The notes under the pieces were generated by a model that saw only the letters and a program-made list of their open reading frames with translations, searched no databases and was not told the origin of the DNA. Shown piece by piece: positions 18,087 to 26,874 of a stretch of 64,000 nucleotides of DNA. The DNA is from Pseudomonas fontis. Its GTDB lineage: Bacteria; Pseudomonadota; Gammaproteobacteria; Pseudomonadales; Pseudomonadaceae. The position numbers and the translations under genes are program-made. Positions within the stretch are counted from its first letter, which is position 1; every line of letters begins with the position of its first letter. The stretch covers positions 122,829-186,828 of the forward strand of contig NZ_JAMDGY010000027.1 in NCBI RefSeq assembly GCF_028656955.1, read 5' to 3'.

Positions 18087-18403
18087 TCACCACGCATAAC
18101 CTTGCACAACGGCATACACTGCTGCTTGAACCCGATTGCAAGCTCCCAACTTTTTTGTACATTGCGGAGGTGAAAATTTACTGTGCCTATTGTAACGCCG
18201 AGGATAAGTGAAATCTCCTCCGACGTCCTCCCTTCTGCTGGCCAACGAACCATTTCCTTCTCTCGCTCCCTCAGCGAGAATTCTTGTTTCTTTGAAAGTG
18301 TTCTATCCACATCAATAAATCGACACCCTACAGCATTCGCAAACAACCATACCGGCTCTTTAATTTCAGATAATTCTTCCGCCGAAATCTCGCTTCCCGA
18401 ACG
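18087..18403 (-). pseudogene. LuxR-type regulator remnant (N-terminus lost, C-terminus frameshifted)
   Basis: The reverse frame from 18403 carries a LuxR helix-turn-helix domain: SLREREKEMVRW, EGRTSEEISLILG, TVNFHLRNVQK. No autoinducer-binding domain precedes it; a TAG at 18406 closes the frame. After VQK the frame leaves the family pattern, but the +1-shifted frame reads KKLGACNRVQAAVYAV and stops at 18087, exactly what LuxR proteins show there. The shift falls in a run of 6 T (plus strand, 18151-18156) where 7 would restore the frame. It is a pseudogene unless that is a sequencing error. Confidence 0.75.
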
Positions 18404-18803
18404 CTATAGATACCTATCACTTCACAGTCCGCGACCACGCCCAGACCACTAAGTACTCAGTCCGAGCACAAACACACGACGCCTATCTTGCCAGTACTAC
18501 AAGATTTAATCTCTAAACAAGGCGTGTAATGAATTCCGTCCTGCGTGGCTTATTTACTTCACCAAAATCCCTTCCCTACACCTATGTCCACACACAACCA
18601 ATCACCATCAGAGCCAAGCTCAGTCGGAACTTAAAAAATCAAGCAGAAAAATGTAAATTTATCAACTGGCAATACTTTCATTTATCAGCAACCTAGGTGA
18701 TAGCCACAAGCCAACTCAAATAATTCACGAAAAGCAGTTCAAGGGCTCTCCTTCAGCGCTCTTAGGTTAGGCGCTGCCTCAACTACTCCCTGTTTACTCT
18801 TAG
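18404..18803. other. AT-rich stretch without recognisable gene
   Basis: No frame here gives a convincing protein, and I see no tRNA, terminator or insertion-sequence end. The upstream part may be decayed LuxR coding sequence: one frame gives VVADCEVIGIYS around 18390-18440, but it is broken on both sides. It reads as a decayed accessory segment. Confidence 0.6.
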
Positions 18804-18875
18804 ACATTGCGAAAACTTGACCACGTGAGCCTAGGGTATTTCGTTTCAATTCTTGCACTTTCTTGACGTCCTGCC
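18804..18875 (+). repeat. Imperfect direct repeat, copy 2
   Basis: The partner of 16821-16891, with shared blocks ACATTGCGAAAA, TGAGC, TTGCAC and TTGACG. It is followed by ATG-TAG instead of an open frame. The pair brackets the YfiH-like gene and the LuxR remnant. Confidence 0.5.
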
Positions 18876-18944
18876 CCCTGGATTACCGCATGTAGGGTAA
18901 GAGAACTAGTGGTCTCGCAAGAACGCATGATCGAAATGCACTCA

Positions 18945-19036
18945 GTCGCTGCGGCTCGGTAATGCCAACTTGCATCGCAGGCGCCGCCTTTGGGAGCCCT
19001 CACGGGCTCCAGCGCAGCCTTACGGCAGCGGCTACA
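18945..19036. repeat. REP-like palindromic element, degenerate copy
   Basis: The right arm GCGCAGCCTTACGGCAGCGG (continuing CTACA to 19036) matches the arm of the element at 26767-26862. The left arm (GTCGCTGCGGCTCGG) is worn. The inner hairpin GGGAGCCCTCACGGGCTCC is present. Confidence 0.7.
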
Positions 19037-19196
19037 CAATGTTTACCATCAACAATGATGGCGATCCCCGCAGGCGCCTGCATCCCGTTGCGTTATCACA
19101 GGCTGCATGCGATAGTCGCGAATGTGAACACTTCTCATCTGAACACCTCGCAATTCCCCCCCTCCCTGCTCCTGGTCGAAGACTACCTTCGACTGC

Positions 19197-19643
19197 GTGA
19201 AGGCCTGCAAGCGCATGCGCCCGGCACTGGCCCAGCAGTTGGCTATCGACAAGCATCGTCAGGCGCTGTGGGGTCACTCCTATGGCGGCTTGCTGGTGCT
19301 GCACACCCTGCTCACCCGGCCAGGGGCCTTCAGCGACTATGCCGCCGCCAGCCCTTCACTGTGGTGGGGCAACGGGGTGGTGTTGCAGGAGCTCGCGGGC
19401 TTGCGCCAACGCCTGGGCGAGCACCGGCCTCGGCTGCTGGTGATGCGCGGTGACGCCGAGCCTGCGCAACCTCGGCCAGGCTTGCCGGTCGACAACATCA
19501 AGGCCACCGGGCAATTGCTGGATGAATTGAGGCAGTTGTCCGCTGTTCAGGTCGGCTTCAAGACGTTCCCCGGTTTGAACCACGGGCAGATGCTTGAAGC
19601 CTCGTTGCGCTACACCCTGGAGCAGTTCTACAGCGCACCTTGA
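19197..19643 (+). pseudogene. C-terminal remnant of a siderophore-type esterase (Fes/IroE-like)
   Basis: This 148-residue open frame contains an alpha/beta-hydrolase nucleophile elbow (WGHSYGG), ASPSLWWGNG and a late catalytic His (FPGLNHGQML), the pattern of IroE-like enterobactin/salmochelin esterases (putative esterase family). Those proteins are about 270-300 residues, so the N-terminal half including the signal peptide is gone, replaced by the AT-rich and REP-like sequence upstream. The GTG used as start has no convincing ribosome-binding site. Its 3' end overlaps the convergent MFS gene by 16 bases. Its presence suggests an older siderophore-uptake locus, consistent with the receptors nearby. 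Confidence 0.75.
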
Positions 19644-20797
19644 TTGGCACGCCGGGCATGGAACGCCCGGCGACGCGCACTGCGCGCGAACACCACGAAC
19701 AGCGCCGCCATGGCGGTCAACGCCATCGGCAGGCCATGCGGCGCAACGCCCATGGCGGCACCGCTGATCAACGGCCCGAGCAGGCTGCCAACACCCCAGA
19801 GCAAACCAACGCTGGCATTCGCCGTCACCAGGTCCTGGCCTTTGAACTGCTGCCCGATCAGCACCAGCGCCAGGGTATACACCCCGCCGGCCACCGCACC
19901 CAGCACCACCAGTGCCGGCCACAGCAGCCAGGGCATCTGGATCAGCCATGGCAAGGCCAGGCCGATCAGCATGGCGGCGACCCCACAAACCAAATGCACC
20001 GTGGTGCGTTCGCAGCGGTCGGCCAGCCAGCCAATGGGCAGTTGGAACAGCATGTCGCCGGTAAGAATCACCGTGACCATCAGCGCCGCCACGCCCACCG
20101 CGTAGGCATGGTTGGTGGCGTAGACCGGCAGCAACGAGAGAATCACCGCATCGAAGAAGGAGAAGAACAGCACGCCCATGCACAGCGCAGGCGCCACGCG
20201 GAAGAAGCCGGCCAGCGAGAAGCTCTTGCCGCCATCGTCACCGTGCTCGACATGATCGTTGGGCACCGTCCAGCAGATCGACGCCAGGGCCAGGGCGTAG
20301 CACACCGAGACCACGATGATCACCCACGGGCTCTGCGCACCGAACAGCGCCAGCATCGCCGGGCCGAGCATCTGGAAGCCAGTGAAGGCGGTGGCATACA
20401 GCGCCATGATCTTGCCGCGATTGTGTTCCTCGCTCAGCTCGTTGACCCACGACTCGCCCAGGATGATCGCAATGCCCATGCCGATCCCCATGCCCAGGCG
20501 CAGCAGGCTGAGCAGGTAGATCGAATCGAAGGCCCACTCGATCAGCCCGACGCTGAGCGCACACAAACCGAAACTCAGCAGGTAGATCATCCGCCGCGTC
20601 AGGTGCCGGCAGCAGGCATCGACCATGAATGCCGAGAGCATCATGCCGGCCGCCGGCATCGCCGACAGCAGGCCGATCTGCAAGGTGCTCGCCCCGCCCT
20701 CCAGCAGGCGCAACGACACCAGCGGCAAGGTCGCCCCCAGGCTCAGGCCAACGACAGACACGGCAAACAGCAGGCCAATCAGAAAACGCTTGTTCAT
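19628..20797 (-). CDS. MFS transporter (YcaD/TetA-like drug:H+ type)
   Basis: A 389-residue inner-membrane protein with about 12 hydrophobic segments. The ATG at 20797 has GGAG 6 bases upstream and begins MNKRFLIGLLFAVSVVG; an upstream in-frame start lacks these signals. Conserved MFS features include MGIGMGIAIILGESWVNE and NRGKIMALY after helix 4, and the loop ADRCERTTVH. The fold resembles YcaD-type MFS proteins. The substrate is unknown. Confidence 0.85.
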   Translation of the reverse strand: MNKRFLIGLLFAVSVVGLSLGATLPLVSLRLLEGGASTLQIGLLSAMPAAGMMLSAFMVDACCRHLTRRMIYLLSFGLCALSVGLIEWAFDSIYLLSLLRLGMGIGMGIAIILGESWVNELSEEHNRGKIMALYATAFTGFQMLGPAMLALFGAQSPWVIIVVSVCYALALASICWTVPNDHVEHGDDGGKSFSLAGFFRVAPALCMGVLFFSFFDAVILSLLPVYATNHAYAVGVAALMVTVILTGDMLFQLPIGWLADRCERTTVHLVCGVAAMLIGLALPWLIQMPWLLWPALVVLGAVAGGVYTLALVLIGQQFKGQDLVTANASVGLLWGVGSLLGPLISGAAMGVAPHGLPMALTAMAALFVVFARSARRRAFHARRANQGAL

Positions 20798-20910
20798 CAC
20801 CACTCCAAACCCACCGGCGCAGGAACGTCGGACGTTCACGCGCAGGCGCATACACGATCAAAAAAAGTCGAATGCGAAACGGACCGACAACGGCGCACGG
20901 GCCGTGGCGA

Positions 20911-21054
20911 TCAGTGGGAGGTGGCGTGCGGGGAGAAGGTGAAGGCGAACAGCACGCTGCGTCGACGCTTGAGCACCGCGTCACGCGGCCAGTCACGACA
21001 AAAGGCCTGGGTCTCAGGCGGCTTTGCAGCGTGGTGGCGGAGGAAGCGCTTCAT
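20911..21054 (-). CDS. Possible 47-residue basic protein
   Basis: The ATG at 21054 begins MKRFLRHHAAKPPETQAF and the frame ends at a TGA at 20911. It is strongly basic (RRR), with no signal. It is the only plausible gene in the roughly 350-base gap between the two MFS genes; no strong ribosome-binding site is visible and I do not recognise a family. The rest of the gap shows nothing else. Confidence 0.3.
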   Translation of the reverse strand: MKRFLRHHAAKPPETQAFCRDWPRDAVLKRRRSVLFAFTFSPHATSH

Positions 21055-21152
21055 GGTTCGACTACAGGGGTAAGAGAGGGCGGCACTCTAGGGGAAGGCC
21101 GGGGCCGGCGTCAATCGCCAGCCGCGTCCTTCACCCGTTGCAAGGCCCTGGA

Positions 21153-22370
21153 TCAGCGCTTGCGGGTCGCCGGCAGGAGGATCGCCAGCACGCCGAACAG
21201 CGGCAGGAACGAGCACAGGGTGTAGACGTACTCGATGCCGTGGATGTCGGCGAGGTAGCCCAGCAACGCCGCGCCAATGCCGCCGAAGCCGAACATCAGG
21301 CCAAAGAAGATCCCGGCGATCATGCCCACATTGCCCGGCACCAGCTCTTGCGCGTACACCACGATGGCCGAGAACGCCGAGGCCAGGATGAAGCCGATGA
21401 TCACGCTGAGCACGCTGGTCCAGAACAGGTCGGCATACGGCAGCGCCAGGGTGAACGGCGCCACGCCAAGGATCGAGAACCAGATCACCGCCTTGCGCCC
21501 GATGCGGTCGCCAATCGGCCCGCCAAAGAAGGTGCCCGCCGCCACCGCGCCGAGGAACAGGAACAGGTGCAGCTGCGAGCTGCCCACCGACAGGTCGAAC
21601 TTCTCGATCAGGTAGAAGGTGTAGTAGCTGGTGAGGCTGGACATGTAGAAGTACTTGGAGAACACCAGTAGCCCAAGCACCACCAGTGCACCGATCACCC
21701 GGTTGCGCGACAGCCCGTGGGTCGCAGCCTGGCCCTGCTTGGCCTTGAACAGGTTCAGGTGCTCGCGGTACCAGCGGCTCAGGCCGTAGGTCACCAGCAA
21801 GGCGAAGATCGCGAACAGGCCGAACCAGGCCACGTTGCCCTGGCCGAACGGAATGATGATCGCCGCCGCCAGCAACGGCCCGAACGCGGAGCCGGCATTG
21901 CCGCCGACCTGGAAGGTCGATTGCGCCAGGCCAAAGCGCCCACCGGAGGCCAGGCGGGCAATGCGCGAGGTTTCCGGGTGGAAGGTCGAGGAGCCGATGC
22001 CCACCAGCGCGGCCGCCAGCAGGATCATCGGGAAGCTGCCGACAAACGCCAGCATCACGATCCCCACCAGCGTGCACAGGGTGCCCAGCGGCAGCAAATT
22101 CGGTATCGGCTTGCGGTCGGTGTAGAAGCCCACCCAGGGTTGCAGCAGCGAGGCGGTGATCTGGAAAGTCAGGGTAATCAGCCCGATCTGCGCGAAGCTC
22201 AGGTCATAGTTGGCCTTGAGCAGCGGATAGATCGACGGCAGCACCGCCTGGATCAGGTCGTTGATCAGGTGCGCCAGGGCACAGGCGGCGATGATGCGCA
22301 TCACCAAGGGGCTGCTCTGGCCAGTAGCGGCAGCAGCGGGTGAACCGGATGGGGCAGAACTCACAGCCAT
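21153..22370 (-). CDS. Fosmidomycin-resistance-type MFS transporter
   Basis: A 405-residue protein (ATG at 22370; GGA about 10 bases upstream; in-frame starts at 22385 and 22403 are possible). It has about 12 membrane helices. ACALAHLINDLIQAVLPSIY at the N-terminus, GFYTDRKPIPN after helix 2 and GSSTFHPETSRIAR are hallmarks of the Fsr family, which exports fosmidomycin in E. coli. The native substrate is unknown. It is divergent from the first FecI-type sigma gene, so the 143-base gap carries both promoters. Confidence 0.88.
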   Translation of the reverse strand: MAVSSAPSGSPAAAATGQSSPLVMRIIAACALAHLINDLIQAVLPSIYPLLKANYDLSFAQIGLITLTFQITASLLQPWVGFYTDRKPIPNLLPLGTLCTLVGIVMLAFVGSFPMILLAAALVGIGSSTFHPETSRIARLASGGRFGLAQSTFQVGGNAGSAFGPLLAAAIIIPFGQGNVAWFGLFAIFALLVTYGLSRWYREHLNLFKAKQGQAATHGLSRNRVIGALVVLGLLVFSKYFYMSSLTSYYTFYLIEKFDLSVGSSQLHLFLFLGAVAAGTFFGGPIGDRIGRKAVIWFSILGVAPFTLALPYADLFWTSVLSVIIGFILASAFSAIVVYAQELVPGNVGMIAGIFFGLMFGFGGIGAALLGYLADIHGIEYVYTLCSFLPLFGVLAILLPATRKR

Positions 22371-22455
22371 GGGAAACACATCCATCGAACGGGCGGGATC
22401 CAATTATCCAGAATTCGTTAGCAAGCGCACTATCTCTTTTCTGCAACGCACACTT

Positions 22456-22474
22456 GATAACAATTCTCACTAAC
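22456..22474 (+). promoter_or_regulatory. Putative Fur box upstream of the first FecI-type sigma gene
   Basis: GATAACAATTCTCACTAAC matches the 19-base consensus GATAATGATAATCATTATC at 13 positions by eye. It lies 40 bases before the sigma start, as expected for iron repression of FecI-type operons. Confidence 0.65.
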
Positions 22475-22513
22475 GCTAGGATCGCCCTCTCCCTTCCCTG
22501 CGCGCCCTTCGCC

Positions 22514-23035
22514 ATGCCTGACGAACCGGAAGACCGTAGCCTGACCCGGCTCTACCAGCGTCATCGGCATGAGTTACTGGCCTTTCTCACGCGCCGGGTG
22601 CGTTGCCGGGAGACTGCCAGCGACCTGCTGCAGGATGCCTTTATCCGCCTGATGCACAGTGAACGCAGCGAAGTCGGCAACCTGCGGGCCTTTCTCTATC
22701 GCATTGCCAACAACCTGAGCATCGACCATGCCCGGCGCAATCAGGTGCGCGGGGTCAATGACGCGCAAGCGCTGGAGGAGTTGGTGACCGAAACCACACC
22801 GGAGCGCAGCGCAGTCGCCAGCAACACCCTGGCGCACCTGGAGCGGCTGATCGACGGCCTGCCCTCGCCGACCCGCGAGGTATTTCTGCTGGCCCGTGTC
22901 GAGCAAATGAGCTACAAGGACATCGCCGCACGCCTGGGCCTGGAGCCCCGCGCCGTCGAGCGACACCTGAACAAGGCCCTGAGCCACTGCGCTGCGGCCG
23001 CCCTGCAAGCACGCCACCAGACCGAACCGTCATGA
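22514..23035 (+). CDS. FecI-type ECF sigma factor (iron-starvation sigma), module 1
   Basis: A 173-residue ECF sigma factor. Region 2: LYQRHRHELLAFLTRRV, DLLQDAFIRLM, NLRAFLYRIANNLSIDHARR. Region 4: REVFLLARVEQMSYKDIAARLGL. These are typical of FecI/PupI sigmas. It overlaps the anti-sigma gene in an ATGA junction and is followed by an STN-type receptor, the standard cell-surface-signalling layout. The expected target is the receptor gene at 24066. A Fur box precedes it. Confidence 0.92.
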   Translation: MPDEPEDRSLTRLYQRHRHELLAFLTRRVRCRETASDLLQDAFIRLMHSERSEVGNLRAFLYRIANNLSIDHARRNQVRGVNDAQALEELVTETTPERSAVASNTLAHLERLIDGLPSPTREVFLLARVEQMSYKDIAARLGLEPRAVERHLNKALSHCAAAALQARHQTEPS

Positions 23036-23961
23036 CCGTTACGCCTGATCACATCGCCGATACCCAAGCGCAAGCCTTGCAGTGGTTTACCCGACTGCGC
23101 GCCGAAGATGTCGGCAAAGACGAGCGTTTGGCGTTCGAGGCCTGGCAGGCAATCCCTGAAAATGCCCTGGCCTTCGGCGATGTCGAAGCGCTCTGGTTAA
23201 CCCTGGAAATGCCGGCGCGGCGTGTGCGCAAGGTCGATCAAGTGAAGCCCCAGCGTTCAGGCTGGCCGTTGCTGGCCACCGCTGCCTCGTTGTTGCTGGC
23301 CGCGGGTATCGGCTGGCTGCAATGGCCAACGCTGCAGCGGCTGAACAGCGACTACGCGACCAGCGCCGGAGAGCGCCGCGAGATCATCCTGGCGGATGGC
23401 TCCACACTGCGCCTGGACAGCGCCAGCGCGGTGGACGTTGATCTCAGTGGCGCCACGCGCAAGGTGCACTTGCGCCAGGGGCGCCTGTTCGTCGACGTGG
23501 TTCATGACGGCCGGCCCTTTGTGGTCGAGGTCGACAAGGCCCAGGTGCGGGTGCTGGGCACACAGTTTTCGGTAGGTCGCCGCGATGCTGGCGACGAAGT
23601 GGTGTTGCTCAAGGGCAAGGTCGAAGTCAACGCCGGCAACGACAGCCGCGTGCTCGCCCCCGGCCAACGCCTGAACATCCATGGCCAGCGCCTCGACCCC
23701 ATACAGACCGTCGATGCCGAACGCCTGCTGGCCTGGCGCGACGGGCAGTTGCGCGTCCGTGATGTACCGCTGCGCGAAGTACTGCAACAGTTGGCCGACT
23801 ATCAAGGCAGCCGCCTGCTGCTGCTCAATGAGGCGGCCGGCCAACGCCTGGTCAGTGGCAGCTTCAACCTCGATCAGGCCGACAATGCCTTCGATGCCTT
23901 GATCACCAGCCAGAAGCTGAACGCCAACAACTTCGCCGGGCAGTGGATCATCGTTCGCTGA
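23032..23961 (+). CDS. FecR-type sigma regulator, module 1
   Basis: A 309-residue inner-membrane regulator. The N-terminal anti-sigma domain (ALQWFTRLRAEDVGKDERLAFEAW) is cytoplasmic; one membrane helix (WPLLATAASLLLAAGIGWL, about residues 81-99) follows; the periplasmic FecR domain includes REIILADGSTLRLDSASAV and the C-terminus ends in an STN-like segment. It relays receptor occupancy to the sigma factor. Its start overlaps the sigma stop by 4 bases. Confidence 0.92.
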   Translation: MTVTPDHIADTQAQALQWFTRLRAEDVGKDERLAFEAWQAIPENALAFGDVEALWLTLEMPARRVRKVDQVKPQRSGWPLLATAASLLLAAGIGWLQWPTLQRLNSDYATSAGERREIILADGSTLRLDSASAVDVDLSGATRKVHLRQGRLFVDVVHDGRPFVVEVDKAQVRVLGTQFSVGRRDAGDEVVLLKGKVEVNAGNDSRVLAPGQRLNIHGQRLDPIQTVDAERLLAWRDGQLRVRDVPLREVLQQLADYQGSRLLLLNEAAGQRLVSGSFNLDQADNAFDALITSQKLNANNFAGQWIIVR

Positions 23962-24065
23962 GTTGTCGAAAAATATTTTCACGGGTTTCCGGTAATTCAC
24001 GTTTCTGCTGCGTCACACCCCACACATAAGAAGCATTACCATTTGTATTCTCTGGGGGAGGACAC

Positions 24066-26522
24066 ATGCAGTACCCACGCGATTTCGCTTTCAGCCGCTT
24101 GCCACTGGCCAGCGCCATCCTTGCCACATCCTTGCTGTCGAGCCTGCCGCTGGCCGCCCAGGCCGCGCAGCCTGCGCCCGCCGCCGCACAGTCGCAGCGT
24201 TTTGACTTCAATATTGCCGCGCAACCGCTGGCCGACGCCCTGGACCAGTTCAGCGCGCAAAGTGGCTATCAGGTGATCTACCAGTCGAGTGAAGTCGGCG
24301 CACTTCTGTCGCCCGGCGTGAAGGGGCAACACAGCGCCGAAGAGGCGATCCGCCTGCTCACCGCCGGCAGCAATGCCCGCCTGAGCCAGCCGAACGGCAA
24401 CAGCTTCCTGGTCGACCTGCCGGTGAACCTGGGCGGCGACCTGCAACTGGATGCCGTGAGTATTTCCGGCAAGGCGCCCGGCTCGATCACCGAAGGCACC
24501 GGGCTGTACACCACCTACTCGTCGAGTAGCTCGACGCGCTTGAACCTGACACCCCGGGAAACGCCACAATCGCTAACCGTGATGACCCGCCAGCGCCTCG
24601 ATGACCAGCGCCTGACCAACCTCAGCGACACGCTGGAGGCAACGCCAGGGATCACCGTGGTACGTGACGGGCTGGGCGCCGAGACTGATGCCTACTGGTC
24701 GCGGGGTTTCCAGATCCAGAACTATGAGATCGACGGCGTGCCCACCGTATCGCGCATGGACAACTACACCCAGAGCATGGCGATGTACGACCGCGTCGAA
24801 GTGGTGCGCGGTGCCACCGGCCTGATCAGTGGCCTGGGCAATCCGTCGGCGACCATCAACCTGATCCGCAAGCGTCCGACCTATGAAGGCCAGGCCAGCA
24901 TCATCGGCGAGGCGGGCAGTTGGGACCGCTATGGCACAGGCTTCGACATCTCCGGGCCGTTGACCGAAACCGGCAACATCCGTGGTCGCCTGGTCGCGGA
25001 CTACAAGACCGGCAATGGCTGGCTGGACCGCTACAAGGACAAGTCGCAGCTGCTGTATGGCATCAGTGAATTCGACCTGAGCGAATCGACCCTGCTGACC
25101 ATCGGTTTCAGCTATCAGAAGACCAACGTGGAGTCGCCGGCGCGCTCCGGCATCCCTACCCGCTTCAGCGATGGCAGCACTGCCGGCCTCAAGCGGTCGA
25201 CCAACCCGGCCCCGAGCTGGTCGTACAGTGATCACGAGCAGACCAGCCTGTTCAGCTCCCTCGAACACCAGTTCGACAATGGCTGGAGCGGCAAGGTCGA
25301 ATACACCCACAGCGAGAACCAGAACGACAGCCTCTACAGCTACCTGTCTGGCTCGCTCAACCCGGATGGCAGCGGCAAGACCCTGCTGCCGGCACGCTTC
25401 GCGGGTACACCGCGCCAGGACACGCTCGACGTGTACTTCACCGGCCCGTTCCAACTGTTTGGTCGCGAGCATGAGCTGATTGGTGGTTTGACGCTGTCCC
25501 AGTTCGAGGTCAATGCGTCGATCTATGGCAACAACGGCTACGGCTGGGACTACGACTACAACGCGACCCCGGACGCCGTGGTGGACAACCTGTTTGACTG
25601 GAACGGTCATTCGGCGAAACCGGACATGAACCCTACGGGCCACCTGTCGCAGAAAGAAACCCAGAAAGCCGCTTACCTCACCTCACGCTTCCACGTCACG
25701 GATGACCTCAGCTTCATCCTGGGTGGGCGCTTGATCGACTGGAAGAACGATGTCGACAGGGACGTGTACGCCAAAGGTGCTGATGCGGCCTACAGCAACC
25801 AGTATTCCGCCCGTGAAACCGGGGTATTCATTCCTTACTCTGGCCTGGTGTATGACCTGAACGACAGTTGGTCGGTGTACGCCAGCTACACCAAAATCTT
25901 TAACCCGCAGGACTACACGGTCAAAGATCCGCAGGGCAAGCCGCTGGAGCCGATGGAGGGCAAGGGTTACGAAGTCGGCATCAAGGGCAGCCATTTCGGT
26001 GGCAAGCTGAACTCCAGCCTCGCGCTGTTCAAGATGGAGCAGGACAACCTGGCGATCTGGCAGGCCGAGTACCCTGGCAGCGACGTGTACTTGCCTGAGC
26101 AGGCGACGACCACAAAAGGACTGGACTTCGAGGTCAGTGGTGAACTCGCTGACGGCTGGCAGGCTTCTGCCGGTTACGCCTACGTGGTGACCACCGACTC
26201 CAAAGAAAACCGTATCGTCACCACACTGCCGCGCAACAGCTTCAAGACCTTCACCAGCTACCGCCTGCCGGGGCCACTGGACAAGCTGACGCTGGGTGCC
26301 GGGGTGAACTGGCAGAGCAAGGTTGGTGTTGACCTGCACGGTTTCACTCAGAGCAGCTACGCGGTCACCAGCCTGCTGGCGCGCTATGACGTGAGCAAAC
26401 AGTTGAGCGTGGCGGTGAACGTGAACAATCTGTTCGACCGGGAGTACTACAGCTTTGCCGGCGACCATGGCATGTACGGGGCACCGCGCAACCTGATGAC
26501 CAGCTTCAAATACAGCTTCTGA
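24066..26522 (+). CDS. TonB-dependent siderophore receptor with STN signalling domain, module 1
   Basis: An 818-residue outer-membrane receptor (ribosome-binding site GGGGGAGG). It has a signal peptide (about 1-35), an STN domain (FNIAAQPLADALDQFSAQSGY, about 50-115), a plug with RETPQSLTVMTRQRLDDQ and VEVVRGATGLISGLGNPS, then a 22-strand barrel ending FKYSF. STN means that it can signal to the adjacent FecR-type protein. The STN plus RETPQS plug is typical of FpvA/FoxA-like ferric-siderophore receptors; the siderophore is unknown. tRNA-Met follows. Confidence 0.93.
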   Translation: MQYPRDFAFSRLPLASAILATSLLSSLPLAAQAAQPAPAAAQSQRFDFNIAAQPLADALDQFSAQSGYQVIYQSSEVGALLSPGVKGQHSAEEAIRLLTAGSNARLSQPNGNSFLVDLPVNLGGDLQLDAVSISGKAPGSITEGTGLYTTYSSSSSTRLNLTPRETPQSLTVMTRQRLDDQRLTNLSDTLEATPGITVVRDGLGAETDAYWSRGFQIQNYEIDGVPTVSRMDNYTQSMAMYDRVEVVRGATGLISGLGNPSATINLIRKRPTYEGQASIIGEAGSWDRYGTGFDISGPLTETGNIRGRLVADYKTGNGWLDRYKDKSQLLYGISEFDLSESTLLTIGFSYQKTNVESPARSGIPTRFSDGSTAGLKRSTNPAPSWSYSDHEQTSLFSSLEHQFDNGWSGKVEYTHSENQNDSLYSYLSGSLNPDGSGKTLLPARFAGTPRQDTLDVYFTGPFQLFGREHELIGGLTLSQFEVNASIYGNNGYGWDYDYNATPDAVVDNLFDWNGHSAKPDMNPTGHLSQKETQKAAYLTSRFHVTDDLSFILGGRLIDWKNDVDRDVYAKGADAAYSNQYSARETGVFIPYSGLVYDLNDSWSVYASYTKIFNPQDYTVKDPQGKPLEPMEGKGYEVGIKGSHFGGKLNSSLALFKMEQDNLAIWQAEYPGSDVYLPEQATTTKGLDFEVSGELADGWQASAGYAYVVTTDSKENRIVTTLPRNSFKTFTSYRLPGPLDKLTLGAGVNWQSKVGVDLHGFTQSSYAVTSLLARYDVSKQLSVAVNVNNLFDREYYSFAGDHGMYGAPRNLMTSFKYSF

Positions 26523-26615
26523 AGCCATTTTTGGCTAAGCGGTTGATCGTGCGCTAATTTTTTTGAAAAAGAGTGTTGACACAAATTCATATCAGGGGAA
26601 TAATGCGCGCCACTT

Positions 26616-26692
26616 GGCTACATAGCTCAGTTGGTTAGAGCATAGCATTCATAATGCTGGGGTCCGGGGTTCAAGTCCCTGTGTAGCCACCA
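26616..26692 (+). tRNA. tRNA-Met (CAT), elongator
   Basis: GGCTACA pairs with TGTAGCC; the discriminator is A and CCA is encoded. Anticodon loop TTCATAA gives CAT at 26650-26652. The first base pair is a normal G-C, not the mismatch of initiator tRNA. The anticodon and T stems differ from the form I regard as usual for pseudomonads. It lies exactly between the two convergent receptor modules. Confidence 0.95.
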
Positions 26693-26700
26693 AGTACTAA

Positions 26701-26734
26701 AAAGAGGCTTACCGCAAGGTAAGCCTCTTTTTTT
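26701..26734 (+). terminator. Terminator after tRNA-Met
   Basis: A 13-bp perfect stem (26701-26713 with 26718-26730), GCAA loop, and a T-run through 26734. The A-run on the left makes it usable in both directions. Confidence 0.93.
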
Positions 26735-26766
26735 ATGCCTGTCGAAAATGCACCAAGTGCACCCCC

Positions 26767-26862
26767 TGTAGCCGCTGCCGTGAGGCTGCGCTTGCCTGCG
26801 ACGCAGGCACGAAAGCCGGGAGCCCTGCCGGCCTCCAGCGCAGCCTTCCGGCAGCGGCTACA
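26767..26862. repeat. REP-like large palindromic element
   Basis: A 25-base left arm (26767-26791, TGTAGCCGCTGCCG...) pairs with the right arm 26838-26862 at 23 of 25 positions. Between them lie smaller hairpins such as GCCTGCGACGCAGGC. A worn copy is at 18945-19036. It lies between tRNA-Met and the 3' end of the second receptor gene. Confidence 0.85.
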
Positions 26863-26874
26863 CGTCACCTCACC

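Noticed and set aside
16820..19640. AT-rich segment as a prophage or genomic island
   Set aside because: No integrase, transposase, phage gene or clean attachment repeat is visible; a decayed accessory scar is all that can be supported.
19197..19643. Intact small esterase
   Set aside because: It is about half the family length, lacks a signal peptide and the N-terminal strands, and starts at a GTG with no ribosome-binding site.
26616..26692. Initiator tRNA-fMet
   Set aside because: The acceptor stem has a paired first base (G-C) and the anticodon stem lacks the three G-C pairs of initiators.
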